DNA of 64,000 bases, taken from Auriscalpium vulgare. Its lineage: Eukaryota > Basidiomycota > Agaricomycetes > Russulales > Auriscalpiaceae. A model generated the notes under the pieces. That model was not told the DNA's origin. It searched no databases and saw only the letters and a program-made list of their open reading frames with translations. The stretch covers positions 1,612,001 to 1,676,000 of the forward strand of contig JAHBBC010000001.1 of assembly GCA_019915015.1 (NCBI GenBank), read 5' to 3'. Below, in pieces: positions 46,196 to 58,657 of the stretch (position 1 is the stretch's first letter; every line of letters begins with the position of its first letter). The position numbers and the translations under genes were made by a program.

Positions 46196-49100
46196 CTATG
46201 AGACAGAAGAGCCGTCTCGTCGCCCGAAGTTGAGACTGCCGAATCGCGAGAATCGGCCCTTCAAAGACCCTCCGATGCTCCCCACGATCGATGCGCCGCT
46301 CGTGCTCATCGACGGGCCTGCAGCCGTGACATTAACGAAGGAGCCATGAGGAGAGCCGCCGGATAGCGAGTCGCTTCCCGCGCCACCACCGCTCTCGCCA
46401 GGGCCGGACGAGACACCATTCATACCGTGACGTGCGAGGTGCGCGAGGTGTCGTTGCAATGGGGTTTTGCCGGGAGTCAAGGCATTACTTGGAGGGGGGC
46501 CGTGGGGTGAGTGAGGAGGGGTGAGGTGCGTGCTCCCCAGCTCGAGTGGTGGTATCACGAAGGGCGCGCGTTGGGTGGAGAGAGACGATTGGGAGGGCCC
46601 TACAGAAACGCCGTCGTTCACTGAAGGAGAGTATTGGGAGGCCCCTGCAGGGGGTTGGCGGGAGAAAGTGGAGGCCTGATCGCCTTGGTCCGCCTGTTCG
46701 TCGAACGATAGACGACGGATTTCGTCGTGGAAATTCTTGCGGAAGAATTTCTCCAACGTCTCATGGAATGAGAGCATTTCTGGAGGGCACAGCTGGCCAT
46801 GCAGCCGCAGGCAGCTATCGATAATGCGCACCTAGCGTAGGCAAAAATTAGAACACGGCGGCACGGCCATCTGAGACACAAAGCGGCTTACCTGCTCGTC
46901 AATGGCGAGCTTAAGTTTCGCGATCAGCTCGGCACGCTCCGGATATCTGGCGAGGTATCCCGGCGCCAGGAACGCTTGTCGATAGCTAGCAATGCCGCCG
47001 TTAACAGGAGCATCAACGACCCCGTTTAAGGTCATGGACAGCAGGTTAGTGGAGATCACTTGGCCTGTCTTCGCCAGGGACGAGTACCGCGTGTTGAGAG
47101 CCCCGAGTTCCTTGTTCTTCTGTTCCACATCGTGCAGGGCGTTTTCGATGGGGGAGATTTCCACGGGTTCCCAGGCCACGACCTCGGATCTGCGGAGCAC
47201 CGTCGGGAACGACTCTTCGGTGGTGAAGTACGTTTTCTCCATCCAGATCTCCTCGTTGCCATCCCGATCGAGCTTGGGTATGGCACGAGAGTAACTGAAC
47301 AGATTGATGGCACTAGTTGACGGTCAGAAAGGGTTGAGTTCAAAAGTCAGGTCTGCATATTATTCTGCGACGCACCTGTGCTCGTAGTAAGTTCTCACTG
47401 CGATCGGGACGTCAGGATTGGTAAAGATTGGCAGTGCCTGATTAGGTTCCGGCGTCACCGGGCTGCATTGGATGTATTGATCGCTTCCAAAGCGGATGTC
47501 GACAGGAGGATCGCCCATGGTTCTTAGCAATTGAGCGCCTGGATGCTTGCCGAGCGTACGTTCACAGAAGGCGCCGAACTTCTCCCATTCGTAGCCACGG
47601 TACTGGGGACGGAGTCATCAGCGCAATGATCACCCTCAATATTATGAGAACGTACGATGAACTGCTTGTGGCGGATGGCAACCGGGAAATTGCCGTAGAA
47701 CGCAACGCGGAAGTAGTCAGGGTAGTATCGCTGTTCTGTGACGATGTGTTCCAGCAAAGTGGCTTGATGTCTCAGGACTTCTGCGAGGCGACCACTAAAA
47801 TTGGTCAGAACAATTAGCTAAGGCACGCATCAAAGCCGATGTACTTACTAGTTGAAAGTCACTTCCGAGTGCTGGAAGGCTAGTTCCTTGCATATTTCAA
47901 TCGCGCTCTCCCATGCCTTGCCCTTCCCTGTAACGCACTAATTCTAGTGAGATACTCATTGATGATCGTGAGAGACACAAACCAAGGTAGTCCAGGATGA
48001 GGAGGTGCAACGTCTCCTTGCGGTGGAACTGAGATTGTTGGGGCAGGCCAAGATCCTCCATAGGGTCTACAAATGAGTTGAGATCCCATTCATGAAGGTC
48101 TGCATGGAGCTTGAGGGTGAGAGCCGCTTCCACGTAGTTTTGAGATTGGAGGTGCATCTGAAAACAACCTCAGGCACGTCACACCAACGCAATCAGAGAG
48201 CGGAAAAGACAAACGTTGACGAGTTGGTGGACATATTTAATATATATCCCATTCCGACCGATGCGCCGTATGAAGTTCATCAGGCGGAGCTAGAGAAGAT
48301 TCAGCACAACCCAAGGGCCAAAAGAGACCCCATTCATACCGTGGCTATGACGCGGTCGTCTGCAAACTCCTCTCCCTCCGGTAGCGCACGCACGCTGAGA
48401 AGAAGTTCAAGGAAATGATCGACAGCATCGAGGAAGCTCGTGACCCTCTCCCGGAGCATCTTATCGACAGTCGACGAGTCGAACAAGTGCCGAAGCTGGC
48501 TGATAAAAAATGCACGAGAGATATCGTCCCCTTTGCTGTCAGACATGAATAAAGAATCCAGCTTGTTGACGAGTTCGTTCTCGATGTCATCAAAGTGGGC
48601 GTGCTCTTGATATTGCGATATGACCATGCTGTACAGGATCTGCACGGCGTTGCTGCGAAGTTGATCATGGTGGCTAACGCAAAGGTTGACGACGTGGCCG
48701 GCCAGAGAGCTCAAAGACGTTTGGAAGCCCTACGCTCGTGTCAGCCGTCATAGCATACTCGTGAAAACACAAACCTACCCCGTAGCGAGTAACAGCCCCG
48801 GCGCTCGCCGACACGTCCTCTGACCAGCCAAGAGCATCCCATAGCTGGAGAAGGATAGCTGCCCCGTCACCTCGTATGTCGCCTGCTAGACGCCAGACGG
48901 CACGTCGTTTCTAGTAAGAAGTCATGTGAGCATGACTGGATACGCAGCACGTGACACTCCCGTACCTGGGGACTGAATTCCTCGATCACTAGCTGGTCAG
49001 ACGAGAGCAATTTGAGCAGCATCTGGATCCCATCTCTCCACAGATCGGTGTTGAACTGGAAGTCCGCTCCTTCGCCAGGTATGAAGTCCCGTTCCAACAA

Positions 49101-52100
49101 CACGGCGATAGTGTCCATCATCTTGACGAGCACCTTGTGGGACAGGATGTTCACGTTCAACCAGTTGTTCGGCCAAGCATCGTTGTGGAGAATCGACGTC
49201 GCGACCTTGAAGAATTGGTTTAAAAGAGCCGCGAAATTGTCCCTTCCTTCAATCTCGAAGATTGACTCGAAGAAATTGAGAAGATGCTTCTTCGACGACG
49301 ATAAAACCAAAACCAAGAACACAATGGCCGTCTCGCCTTGGGCTGGGCTGAACAGTGCTTGTCCATCTGTTTGATATACCCCGTTGAATCCCTTTGGAAC
49401 GGTGGGGAGCTGAGCAACCAATGAAAAGGGATACGACTCGGGGAACGTCACAGGAGTGGAGGTTGGGGCCGTAGAGGGCGATCGCTTGCGTTCAACGGCG
49501 CGCACATTCGCAGGATTCAGGAACTCCAGATAGGATTCCAGAAGCCTATTGCAATGCTTGAGATGGGTTCTTACATAAAGATAGGCTCGACATACCTGGG
49601 CATGAGCGACAGAAGATACTCGATATTATCCTGCTCTTGCCTGAGCGCGTTGCGATCGGCAAGAGTAGCAGGGTTGACCAGGCACTGTTGCAGCTTGTCC
49701 AGCATGAGGGCAACAATTGTGATGCATAGCCGGATGCTCTCCAGCCACGCGACCCTGGCGAGATCCACTGCCGCTTCCCCGTCTTCCGCCTGCGAATGGG
49801 CGTATTCATCAAAGCGACCGAAGTAGGGCTTGATCCAGAGCACGACGGCCTCAACGAGCAAAGCCCGCGACTGTTGGTTGTCAAAGAGGAACCCCTTCAC
49901 AATCTGAAGGTACATGATGAGCTTCCAGATGACGATTTTGCCCTTCGCGACGTTCAGGGCGTTGGCGAACGTCGTTGCAATCGTGACCAACTCGACCGTG
50001 GAGAAAATCTTGGCCAACTCGGGAAGAATGGACGTGAAGTGCTGCAGCGCGATAGTCTGCGTCCCTATGATCGACGCCGGAGTCGTCGCCGCCATCATAC
50101 GGTTCACTTCACCAAGGTGGTTTCGTAATTCCCGACGAAAATTGGTCTCAAAGTGCTCCGAGGTTGCCCCTCCACCCATACCCGCTTCGCGCGCCTTCTG
50201 CAGCTCCCTAGAACGCGCGATGAATTTAAAGATGTAGTCCCAGACCTTCAAAGCTGCGCGCAGAGCAGACGCCGTCTCAGAGCCGGTAGGATTGGCTAGC
50301 AATCGACTCATGGATCGTATGATATGTGAGGAAGCGACAGCGCAATTGAAATGCTTCTCGATGTAGATGTCCAGAACGGGCTGGAAGTTGCTGAAGCGTC
50401 TGTCTTGAACGATCCCAAGCACCGTGACCAGCGCGTTGAACACCAGATGATCCATGTCGCCCCCTGCATTGATCTCAGAGACCAAAATGCCGAACAAAGA
50501 GTCGAAAATGTCCCGTAAGAACTTGACAATTTCGACCTCGCCGACGAACGTGAACTTCACAAGCACTGTAGAAAGCAGCTCAATGTCGGTGATCTGCGTC
50601 CAGTTGAGCAGACTGAGGAGGACCGGGTTTTGCGTGTGACGAGTCGAGCACAGCGACGAGCGGATGATTAGGCTATCACGCAACGGGGGTGCAAGCCTCT
50701 GCAGCTCGATTGGGAGAGCAAGCTGCTCGGGCCGCTGTCCAGGCCCCAGCCAAGGCGTCGCGCCCAGGTACATGTCGGGTGAGATCTGACTGAGTCGGGA
50801 CGCATTGTAGAGCACAAGCGTGTGGCTGCCGTCTTCAAGGAAGGCCCTTCCGTCGGGGAACAGCGGAAGGAACCCGAAGGCAAAGGGGCGGTCCATGATT
50901 TCTCCTCCTGCGCGATTGACAGGTTTCTCTCGCGAGCTTCGATAGCGGAAGGTAAAGAAAAGATGCCACTGAGGCAGGCCTTCCCACGGCAGCACGACCT
51001 TGATGAGTTCGCCGTACGTAGGCTGGCTGTTGCGCTGGAAGACAAGCGAATGGAAGAAAGGTACATTTGCCTCTCCGGCGCCTTGCGAGATTACGCCATC
51101 TACAGTCTTTCCAAGCTGATCGCGCACCTCAATGGTCACCTGGATGTTGTTCGTCGCAAAGGTGCCAGAGCCGCGGACGAAGGGGCTGACGCTGCGGCGT
51201 GCGGTGCTGTGCGCGGAGGGGAAATCGCCACTCCAGAGCTTGATGTACAACTCGTTGCGAACGTCGCCAGGGAAAACGACGTCCGGAAAGCCGAGCCGCA
51301 ACGTACGCGGCGTATCAAGAAGCAGCGAGCTGTTCTCCTTCACAATTGTGTCGGCGTTCCCGTGGAAAATCTTGACAGAGACTGCGATCATCTCCGCCCT
51401 ACATTCGTGGGTCAGACAAGGTCCTGATGGCCAGAGATGGACGCCTACCTTGGCGACTTCTCATATTCCTTGCTATTTCCGCCAATGATGTCCTGGTGCA
51501 GCATGGAGAAGATGGCCTCGTTCGCAGGCACAAAAATCGGCATCGAATGCTCCTTTGTAGCTGATACCTCTTGGTCCAGGGAAATCTTGTTGAGCTGCGT
51601 CAGCTCTAGCACAGCACACCCAAACGGCCGCCGGAAGGTGGCAACGTTATCGGCGTTGGCGCCGGCGCCGGTGTTACCGTACGCGATCATGCGCCCGGAA
51701 GACGTTGTCAGGTTCAGCGCAGACTCGCTCCAACTATTTGCCCCTAGGTCCCTGGCTGATGCCTGTGACCCGCGCCGGCCTCCATCCTGAGGGAGCCCGC
51801 TGCTCATGCTCGAACCAATCTTGAGGGCACCGTTCCTGACGACTCGGCACACCAAGAAGATGGGGTCCTGTACGTCTGACGGCGCGAGGTCGGTGAAGAT
51901 GGTCCGAATCCTCGCGGTCGGGTCACGCGCCAGTACACCATTGTGATTAAGTACCACGCAGAGATCCTCCGTGACGAAGCGCGCTTCGGTCTTGTTATAC
52001 AGAGAGAAGTACAGTTCAGCGGTTTCGCCAGGGGAGCAGGGCGACGCGACAAATGCGCGGAGTTCTAGGAAGATGTGAAAGAATTTGGGGGTGGAGGATT

Positions 52101-53419
52101 TGGGGGATGTTTTTGAGTTGATGGAGTCAGAGAAGCGCATCGTGTTTTTCGAACGCGTGTACTCCGGGAACGCGGAGTGGGCGGGAGTGGGCAGGGGCGC
52201 AATAGATAAACTGTCGATGCTTTGGTGCGGTCTGAGCGGTTTTGGGATCTCGTTGTACACGTCCAGATACGATAGAGACGCTTGCAGGGCGTACATGCGC
52301 ACTGCGCTCATCCAGCTGCGGGGATCAATCTCGCCTTCCACGTCGACCGTGACGAGCCCGCCGCCTGTCGGATGCCGGACGATGACGTCCAGGTTCTGCA
52401 CGATGTTCCCGCTGACGAGACGTGTTACACACTCGCGTCGCAGGCTGACCGTCTCTTCTGCGCTCAGCGTCTGCGCGAGCAGCTGCCGTCGCCCGAGGTG
52501 CAGCGCTTCGATGTGTTCCCGCACGGTCTGGAACAGCTGATAATCTCGCCGCGCGAGGTATTGGAACATGAGCATGTGCCATTCGCGGAGCGCCGAGGCA
52601 ATCTCGTCGACTATAGGTTGCGCGGCACCGGACGCGGTGTCGTCGCCGGACTTGAGCGAGGGTCGTGGAGGTAAGGGTCTCATGGCGTGCGAGTCCGTCG
52701 GGGACATGGAGCGGATGCTCGCAGGGTAGACGGGAAGGCCCGCACGCGAGGAGTTCGCCTGGTCGGGGGGTGGCCCAAGCTTGAAGGACTTGCGCTGAAT
52801 GCGGACCTCCTCTTCGTCTTCCTCCCGGTGTGCCTCCATGTTCCCGGACTTGAAGCCATCCATGGTGCTGAGGCTGATTCCATTCTGATACGCGGCTGCA
52901 ACGTCGGCGAGACGGCCCTCGGCATCTGGCAGCTCGTCCCGAATGAAGATGTGGGAGCGCGGGAATATACCTATGAAGACCTGCTGGGGTTCTTCGAGCT
53001 TGGGGCCCTTGGACGAGGAGGGGTCCGCTGAAGCACTCCACGACACAGGTGGCCTTCGTGTCGTACACACGACGTAGCTAGAAGAGGTAATACAGATGCG
53101 TTAACAAGTGAGGTAGAGTTCTGAAGTCGCGACGTGCGCACCCTCTATACCACTCCCCCTCTGTCTCCTTCCCGCGTGGGGTATACTTCTCGAACGCGTA
53201 GACCTCATCTCCAACCTCCAATGAGACGACGTCACGGTGGATGAAGGATTCTGCGGTGGACGCTTCAGTGACCGTTGATAGTCGAGGACGGCTGGATATG
53301 CGGGTATCGCGATGTGACGGCGAGAGAGGGTGGACAGCGTAGCCGTAGACGATGAACGGGAGGGGTTCCCAAGCACCTCCGCGCCCCGGGGTAGTAGGGC
53401 GGCTCGGAGGAAGGGGCAT
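46196..53419 (-). CDS. DCK1: DOCK-family Rho/Rac guanine nucleotide exchange factor
   Basis: A large multi-exon gene read from 53419 (MPLPPSRPTTPGRGGAW). An SH3 domain comes first (SLEVGDEVYAFEKYTP, EGEWYRG, then QVFIGIFPRSHIFIRDE). Next are helical and strand-rich regions (SAVRMYALQASLSYLDVYNE) and the C2-like DHR-1 domain (FFHIFLELRAFVASP, VKIFHGNADTIVKENSSLLL, ELYIKLWSGDFPSA). A long armadillo-like helical part follows, then the catalytic DHR-2/DOCKER domain (YYPDYFRVAFYGNFP, AINLFSYSRAIPKLDR, WMEKTYFTTEESFPTVLRRS, LLSMTLNGVVDAPVNGG, YRQAFLAPGYLARYPE). The tail is disordered and Ser/Gly/Pro-rich. The domain order is that of DOCK180 and yeast Dck1, which with the ELMO homologue Lmo1 activates Rac/Rho5 at the plasma membrane in polarity and stress responses. 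No ELMO gene is in the window. Confidence 0.93.
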
Positions 53420-54559
53420 CGGTATCCAAGGGATGGCCTCAGTGATGTATGGTGGCGAGCAGCAGGCGACCTGCCAGCGTGTATGTTGTCGACCTGCGTG
53501 GTCGACGACGGGGCAAGAGAGCCTTCACACAGCAGAGCCCACCAAGGCGCGGGGAACGTTGCGTAGGCTAGCTGGACAACCGCGTTTCGCAGACATAGCG
53601 CCCGTGCTATCATTTTCTGCTGTAGCCGACAAGTCCGAATTGTCTTCTGATCTATTCTCTCCCACACTCAGGATCCAATGCACTGCCAGCAGATGAACCT
53701 CGTGTTTGAACAGCACATAGTGGGTTGATGCTGCTCTATGCACGGCCCTGTGCAATGCGCCTGCCTTGTAAAGCGGGACTGCGAACCGCCTCGAGGTACG
53801 CGGAATGCTTGACCACGATGCTCGCAATATTATTATATATTTGTGATCTCGGGCAAAATGTCGGAGTGAGTTCTGTGCACAGCTCATGGATTACATGCCT
53901 GCAGAATATTCGGAGTGCGACATAATTCAGGATTAGATCAGCCTCGGCCTCATCCCCCAGGCGAGCAGATCAGGTTTGGACAGAGTCCGACAGATCGATA
54001 ACTCACATGTACAGAGGGCCACGGATGATGAGAAGAAACGATGATCAAATCCTGACTGCACGGCATCAGAAGGAGATGGATCGGACAGACAAGAGATGCC
54101 GATGAGCAGTTCCAACACGGTGACTGTATCTCAAACCCAGAAAGTGCAGCTGGGTAAATACCTGAAGATGCACGATTGACCAGCTAGCTGTCCTGTACGT
54201 ACCAATTCACCTGAGGTCGTTGTTGAAGTGGGCGCGCCGCAATGTCAATGTTTAGGGCCGGCTCAAACGCGTCGGACCCAATTGCCGGCGCATTCTCGAT
54301 CACTCACCTGGTTCATTTACGACTTACTGGACTGCTGGACATCCCGAGCCCATTCGTTGCGTTGCAAGAACAGTCGGAGAGGTGAGTGTATCGCTCACTT
54401 GGTTTAGGCCGCTTGACCCATGTCCTAGTATTGGCAGCCGCCCTCAACTCTCGGTTAGGCCTGACAGTTGCCTACAGTTGGTTTCGTGGCCTTGATACAT
54501 GAAGGTGCGTCCGCAGCGGCCACATTTTTTTCTGGTCTGAATACCCTCACTGCTCAGCC
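53420..54559. promoter_or_regulatory. 1.1-kb divergent intergenic region, DCK1 / gene at 54560
   Basis: ORFs of 60-120 codons are present on both strands but show no domain and no splice continuity. The interval must hold both promoters. I cannot name a binding site. Confidence 0.45.
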
Positions 54560-56398
54560 ATGCCCTCCCTCTCCGACCACATCGACCGCCTCACTCAAAC
54601 CGCGCGGGTAATCCGTACCTCCGCCGCAGACACCGCTGCATCACCACATTCACCGTTCTCCGAGGCCGTTCTCATCACGCCGCTTGGCGACCTCATTCGC
54701 GATATCGACCCGTCCGAGCTCGGCCTTTTCACCCTCGTGACGCCCGACGAGCCCACGCCCACAGCCCCCACTGAGGTGACGCGCATAGAGGTCGTCAGCG
54801 CGACTCCGCTGCGTAAGCACCCTGCTCGCCGCGACGATGCTATCCTGCGGCCTCGGGAGCCAGAGCCAGAAGTGTATGCGGAGGCGGCGATCAAGTACCT
54901 GGACCGCTAGTGAGTACAGTCTTTGCCTGTTGTTCCATGGTCACTGACCTTTTTGGGTTGACACAGTGCGACCGTACGACCAATGCCTCGTGCACGGTCA
55001 CAAGCTGTCGCTATGCTCGAGCAGCTGCATCAGATTCGGGAAAATATGCGAGCGTTGAACCAGACATTGCAGCAAGTGAGCTGAACTTATCCATATTCCC
55101 TCTATTTCCATAAACATGTCAAACGATTAAGTAGTCTCAACCAATAGAACCCGAGTCTCGTCCTCAAACACCTAAGTCCCTAGCCAATGCCGAGGAGCAG
55201 CGGATTGAGGAGCTGCAGGCCAGGATTGAGCAGTTGCAGAAGCGCGTACGTATATCCTAGTCCCTGGAAGTTCTTATCTGGACGCAGACTCCCTACAGAA
55301 ATCCCCATCCCAACGCAAACGACCAGTTGGGAAGCCGCGGCCGCCAGAGCGACCTACCGTCGCGTCGCCAGCTACTCCGACCGATCGGCAAGAGGCAACC
55401 TTTTGGAACACGCCTGGTGCTCCCGCGCGCACTCTGGAATTTAAAAGCGATCTGTTGGTAGACGAGGAGCTCGAGCTTGGCGACGTCACGGCTTCCTTCG
55501 ACAGTCCCGTTGCGACTTTTCGGACTGCTATGAGTCGCTCATCGATTGTTGGTGAAGACGATGGACGCGAGCAGTCCCCAGACGAGGCGAATGTCGAAGG
55601 CGATGATACCATGGGCGCGCGAAACCTCGGTGAAGACAGTTTCCAGGATGACCAAACGGTGGATGGTGACGACGACGACGAAGGAGAGCCGACCGTCATG
55701 TTGAAGAAAGTGCCACTCGTAGCTCCCGAACCACTAGATGTGTCGACGGTGGAGATCGAGCCTCCAGCAAAACCACACCTCAGCAATACAGGCACGCCTC
55801 CGTCCTCCGCGAAGAAGCAGAAGGTACGCATCACGAGTGATGTCGAGCGCATCATAGTACGTGCATGTCATTTTGGTTTGATTTCACATGAAGAGCTTCA
55901 TTTCACGTCAGGCGAAGATATGGACCACGGTGGGCGACATTATCATGCCTGGCCATCCATTCGACGTCTCCGGGAAGGGCCCAAACAAACCTCCGCGCGC
56001 CAAAGAGACCATGTACGCCATTCATATCCCTCTTCAGAATCGTCCCTGACATCACGTCAAGCGCGCATCTGCATACCCTCTCCGCACAGACACCTGCCCC
56101 TCCCTCGCCTACCACGTCCTCGATCTCGGGCACCGCGCCTCCGTCTGTGCCAGGCACATACACCACGCAGCAAATTCTCACCGCGCACATGCTGCTGGCC
56201 CTTCTTGCCGCACCGCCGAACTTTGCGCTGCCACTGAACCGGCTGAAAGAGGCAATTGGGCTGAAGGCAGGTGTGGGAGCGAGCGTGGCGGTGGGCGCGG
56301 GACAGGTCCCCACGCGGGTGCTGTATGGATGTGTGGCGAAGAGGCTGGTGAGGATCGACAGAGGCGGAGGAGAGCAGGTTGTTCGGTTCGATGTATGA
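54560..56398 (+). CDS. Unknown protein with coiled coil and C-terminal winged-helix-like region
   Basis: The ATG at 54560 gives MPSLSDHIDRLTQTARVIRT. After several introns the protein has a coiled-coil stretch (AVAMLEQLHQIRENMRALNQ, then EEQRIEELQARIEQLQKR). An acidic, disordered middle follows (DDQTVDGDDDDEGEPT within exon 55455-55856), then KIWTTVGDIIMPGHPFDVSG after an intron near 55860-55915. The C-terminal segment (TQQILTAHMLLALLAAPPNF, LNRLKEAIGLKAG, RVLYGCVAKRLVRIDRG) looks like a small helix-turn-helix fold. The gene ends VVRFDV at 56398. I do not recognise the family; the coiled coil plus acidic linker is compatible with a chromosomal or complex-assembly role, but this is a guess. 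Confidence 0.6.
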
Positions 56399-56601
56399 GT
56401 GGCAGGAGGAAATCGACCATCTCCTGTGGGTTACCATGTGGTAACCGTATACTAGGCGCCTCTGCCATATGATGGCGGGTACCTCGGCGCCATAAGCTGC
56501 CCAAATTGCGATAACGCCAACAGCCTGTCGGAGCCGTATGATGACCATCCTCAGACCTCTATCCCATCCTCGTGCAACGTACAACGGTCCTGCCTCGGAC
56601 C

Positions 56602-58417
56602 ATGTCGTTCGCAAAGCTCGCCAGCGCGCTCGCCGTGCTCGCCGTCTATCCTCACGACTTCCCCAGCCTCACCTCTGACCCATGTCTCGCGGACAACTTC
56701 TACGGCACGTACGGCGGCCAGAGCGTTTTCGTCGCCCCGCACGCGTGCTTCACTGGGTTCGCCACGCCCGTCTCAGGTGCCTTTGCCCCCGCCGAGTATC
56801 CCGCCGCCGACGGAACAGAGCTCGTGTGGGTCGAGCAGGTCGCGCTCGACGCGTCGCTGCAAAGCCAGAGCCCCAGCTTCTCCCCGGAGAACATATCGGG
56901 CTATCTGAGCGACCTGTTCGCCTCAACGTCCCAGGTGTCGCTCGAGGGTGCCCAACAGGCGCTCTCCGTGTCCGTGCCGACTTACGCCGTCCTGCACCAC
57001 ACCGCGACGTCCGTCCTCCTCGCACTCCCGACACCCCACGCGCACCGCCTATCCCTCGTGCTTCCCCCGACGTGGAAGGTCTATGCACTCCCCGACGCGC
57101 CGCTGCCTATCGTGCCCGTCGAGGAGCCCGCCGTCGAGCGCGTGCGCGACATCCTCGCCGCGCTCAAGTTCGATCCGCTCGTCGCGAAGGTCGTTGCGAA
57201 CATCTCGCTCGCGCAGATCCGCAACGACATCCGCTGGCTCACGGGCGAGGACGGCAAGTCCGGCATCGAGAGTCGGCACTCGTTCTCGAGCGGGGCGCTC
57301 ACGGCTGCGGACTGGTTGAAGGTGCGGTTCGAGGAGACGGGCGCTGCGTGTGAGCTACGGCCATTCCTCAGTGGCTTCGCGCCCAATGTCATTTGGTGCG
57401 TTCCTCATTGTACTGTGTGAGGAGCAAGAAGGCTGACATTGATGCTACAGCCGTTACCCGTCTACTGTCAACACAACTGCGACGGTGCTCATCAGCTCCC
57501 ACTACGACAGCCGTGGCTCATTCGGGAGCACGCGTGCGCCGGGCGGGGACGACGACGGCTCCGGCACGACTGGTATTCTTGCTATCGCGCGCACGATCAA
57601 ACGCCTTGGCCTGACATTCCGATCGAACGTCGAGATTGTCGCGTTCGCTGGTGAGGAGCAGGGCCTCTACGGATCACGGTACTATGCACGTACGTGTCGC
57701 GCTGGATTGGTGAACGAGCCTGGAGCTGACGCTCTTCGCCAGAGGACCTCCGGAAGGAAGACAAGAACCTGACGCTCATGATCCAGGCAGACATGACTGC
57801 GTACCATGAGCCCGGCGAACCTCCCCAGCTCGGTCTCCCCGACCTGTATGTTTTCCCTGAGCTCGTATGACAAGATCCCCTGACACGTAGCGCAGCATCG
57901 GAACGCCTGAAGTACACCAGCTCGTTGCAAACGTTTCTGCCATCTACAGCCCGGAGCTGAAGGTCGGCCTGACGCCCGTAAGTCTAACACCACCATTTTT
58001 CGCTGGTTCGTTGGTATAATCATGCTTCCAAGGCTTGCTGCAGTGATCATCAGGTGCGCTATCTTTTATTACTAATAGTCCGCCACATGGGATTGCTGAC
58101 AACATTCCAGTCGTTCCACTCGCAAGGCTTCCCAGCATCGCAAGTATTCGAGCGCGCTGGTCCGATCGCGGACCCGATGTATCACAACAGTGGTGCGTGT
58201 CCTCTCCAGCACTACGCACCCTGTGTGTTTCTGACACTTCACTCGCTCTTAAAGGTGATTTGAGCTCCCGCGAAGGATACGACGTTGAGCAACTCAAGAG
58301 CATTGCGAAGGTTCAGGCACGTCGACTCATCATACGAAATCGGACATGCGCGCTGACCACTGTTTTTGACCGCAGTTCGCTGTCGTGCTCCACACGGCTG
58401 GGTTCGATCTGCCTTGA
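56602..58417 (+). CDS. M28-family zinc aminopeptidase
   Basis: Exon 1 (56602-57395) starts MSFAKLASALAVLAVYPHDF, a probable but weak signal peptide. It carries an N-terminal region (AALKFDPLVAKVVANISLAQ, IRNDIRWLTGEDG). The catalytic domain shows the five M28 zinc ligands: His in SSHYDSRGSFG, bridging Asp in GGDDDGSGTTG, Glu in FAGEEQGLYGS with the adjacent general base, Asp in MIQADMTAYHE, and His in CSDHQSFHSQG. The last lies partly on a 21-nt exon (58033-58053). The protein ends VVLHTAGFDLP at 58417. These enzymes remove N-terminal residues from peptides, in fungi often secreted or vacuolar. It is convergent with the GH18 gene, with about 240 bp between stops. Confidence 0.92.
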
Positions 58418-58657
58418 GTGAGATGTGGGATGGTATCTCGGAACTGGTCACGAACAGGAATATCATTAAATCTCATGTATCTCTTGCATACTAGAGAAAC
58501 GAATAAAGCCATTGCAAGTGCGCTGGGTGCCTATGTTTAGTGGTTCACGTACATACGACACGTCGTCTGCGGACAAAACATTGGAGTTGATTGGTTGTAC
58601 AAGTGATTGTTCATTCTAGCGACCAATTGCAAGCCTCCCCCGCTTGCATTCTACATC

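Noticed and set aside
53525..53887. ORFs in the spacer upstream of DCK1
   Set aside because: Several overlapping frames of similar length without motif; more likely promoter and 5' UTR.
56682..57353. 223-codon Arg-rich ORF
   Set aside because: Shifted-frame shadow of M28 peptidase exon 1.
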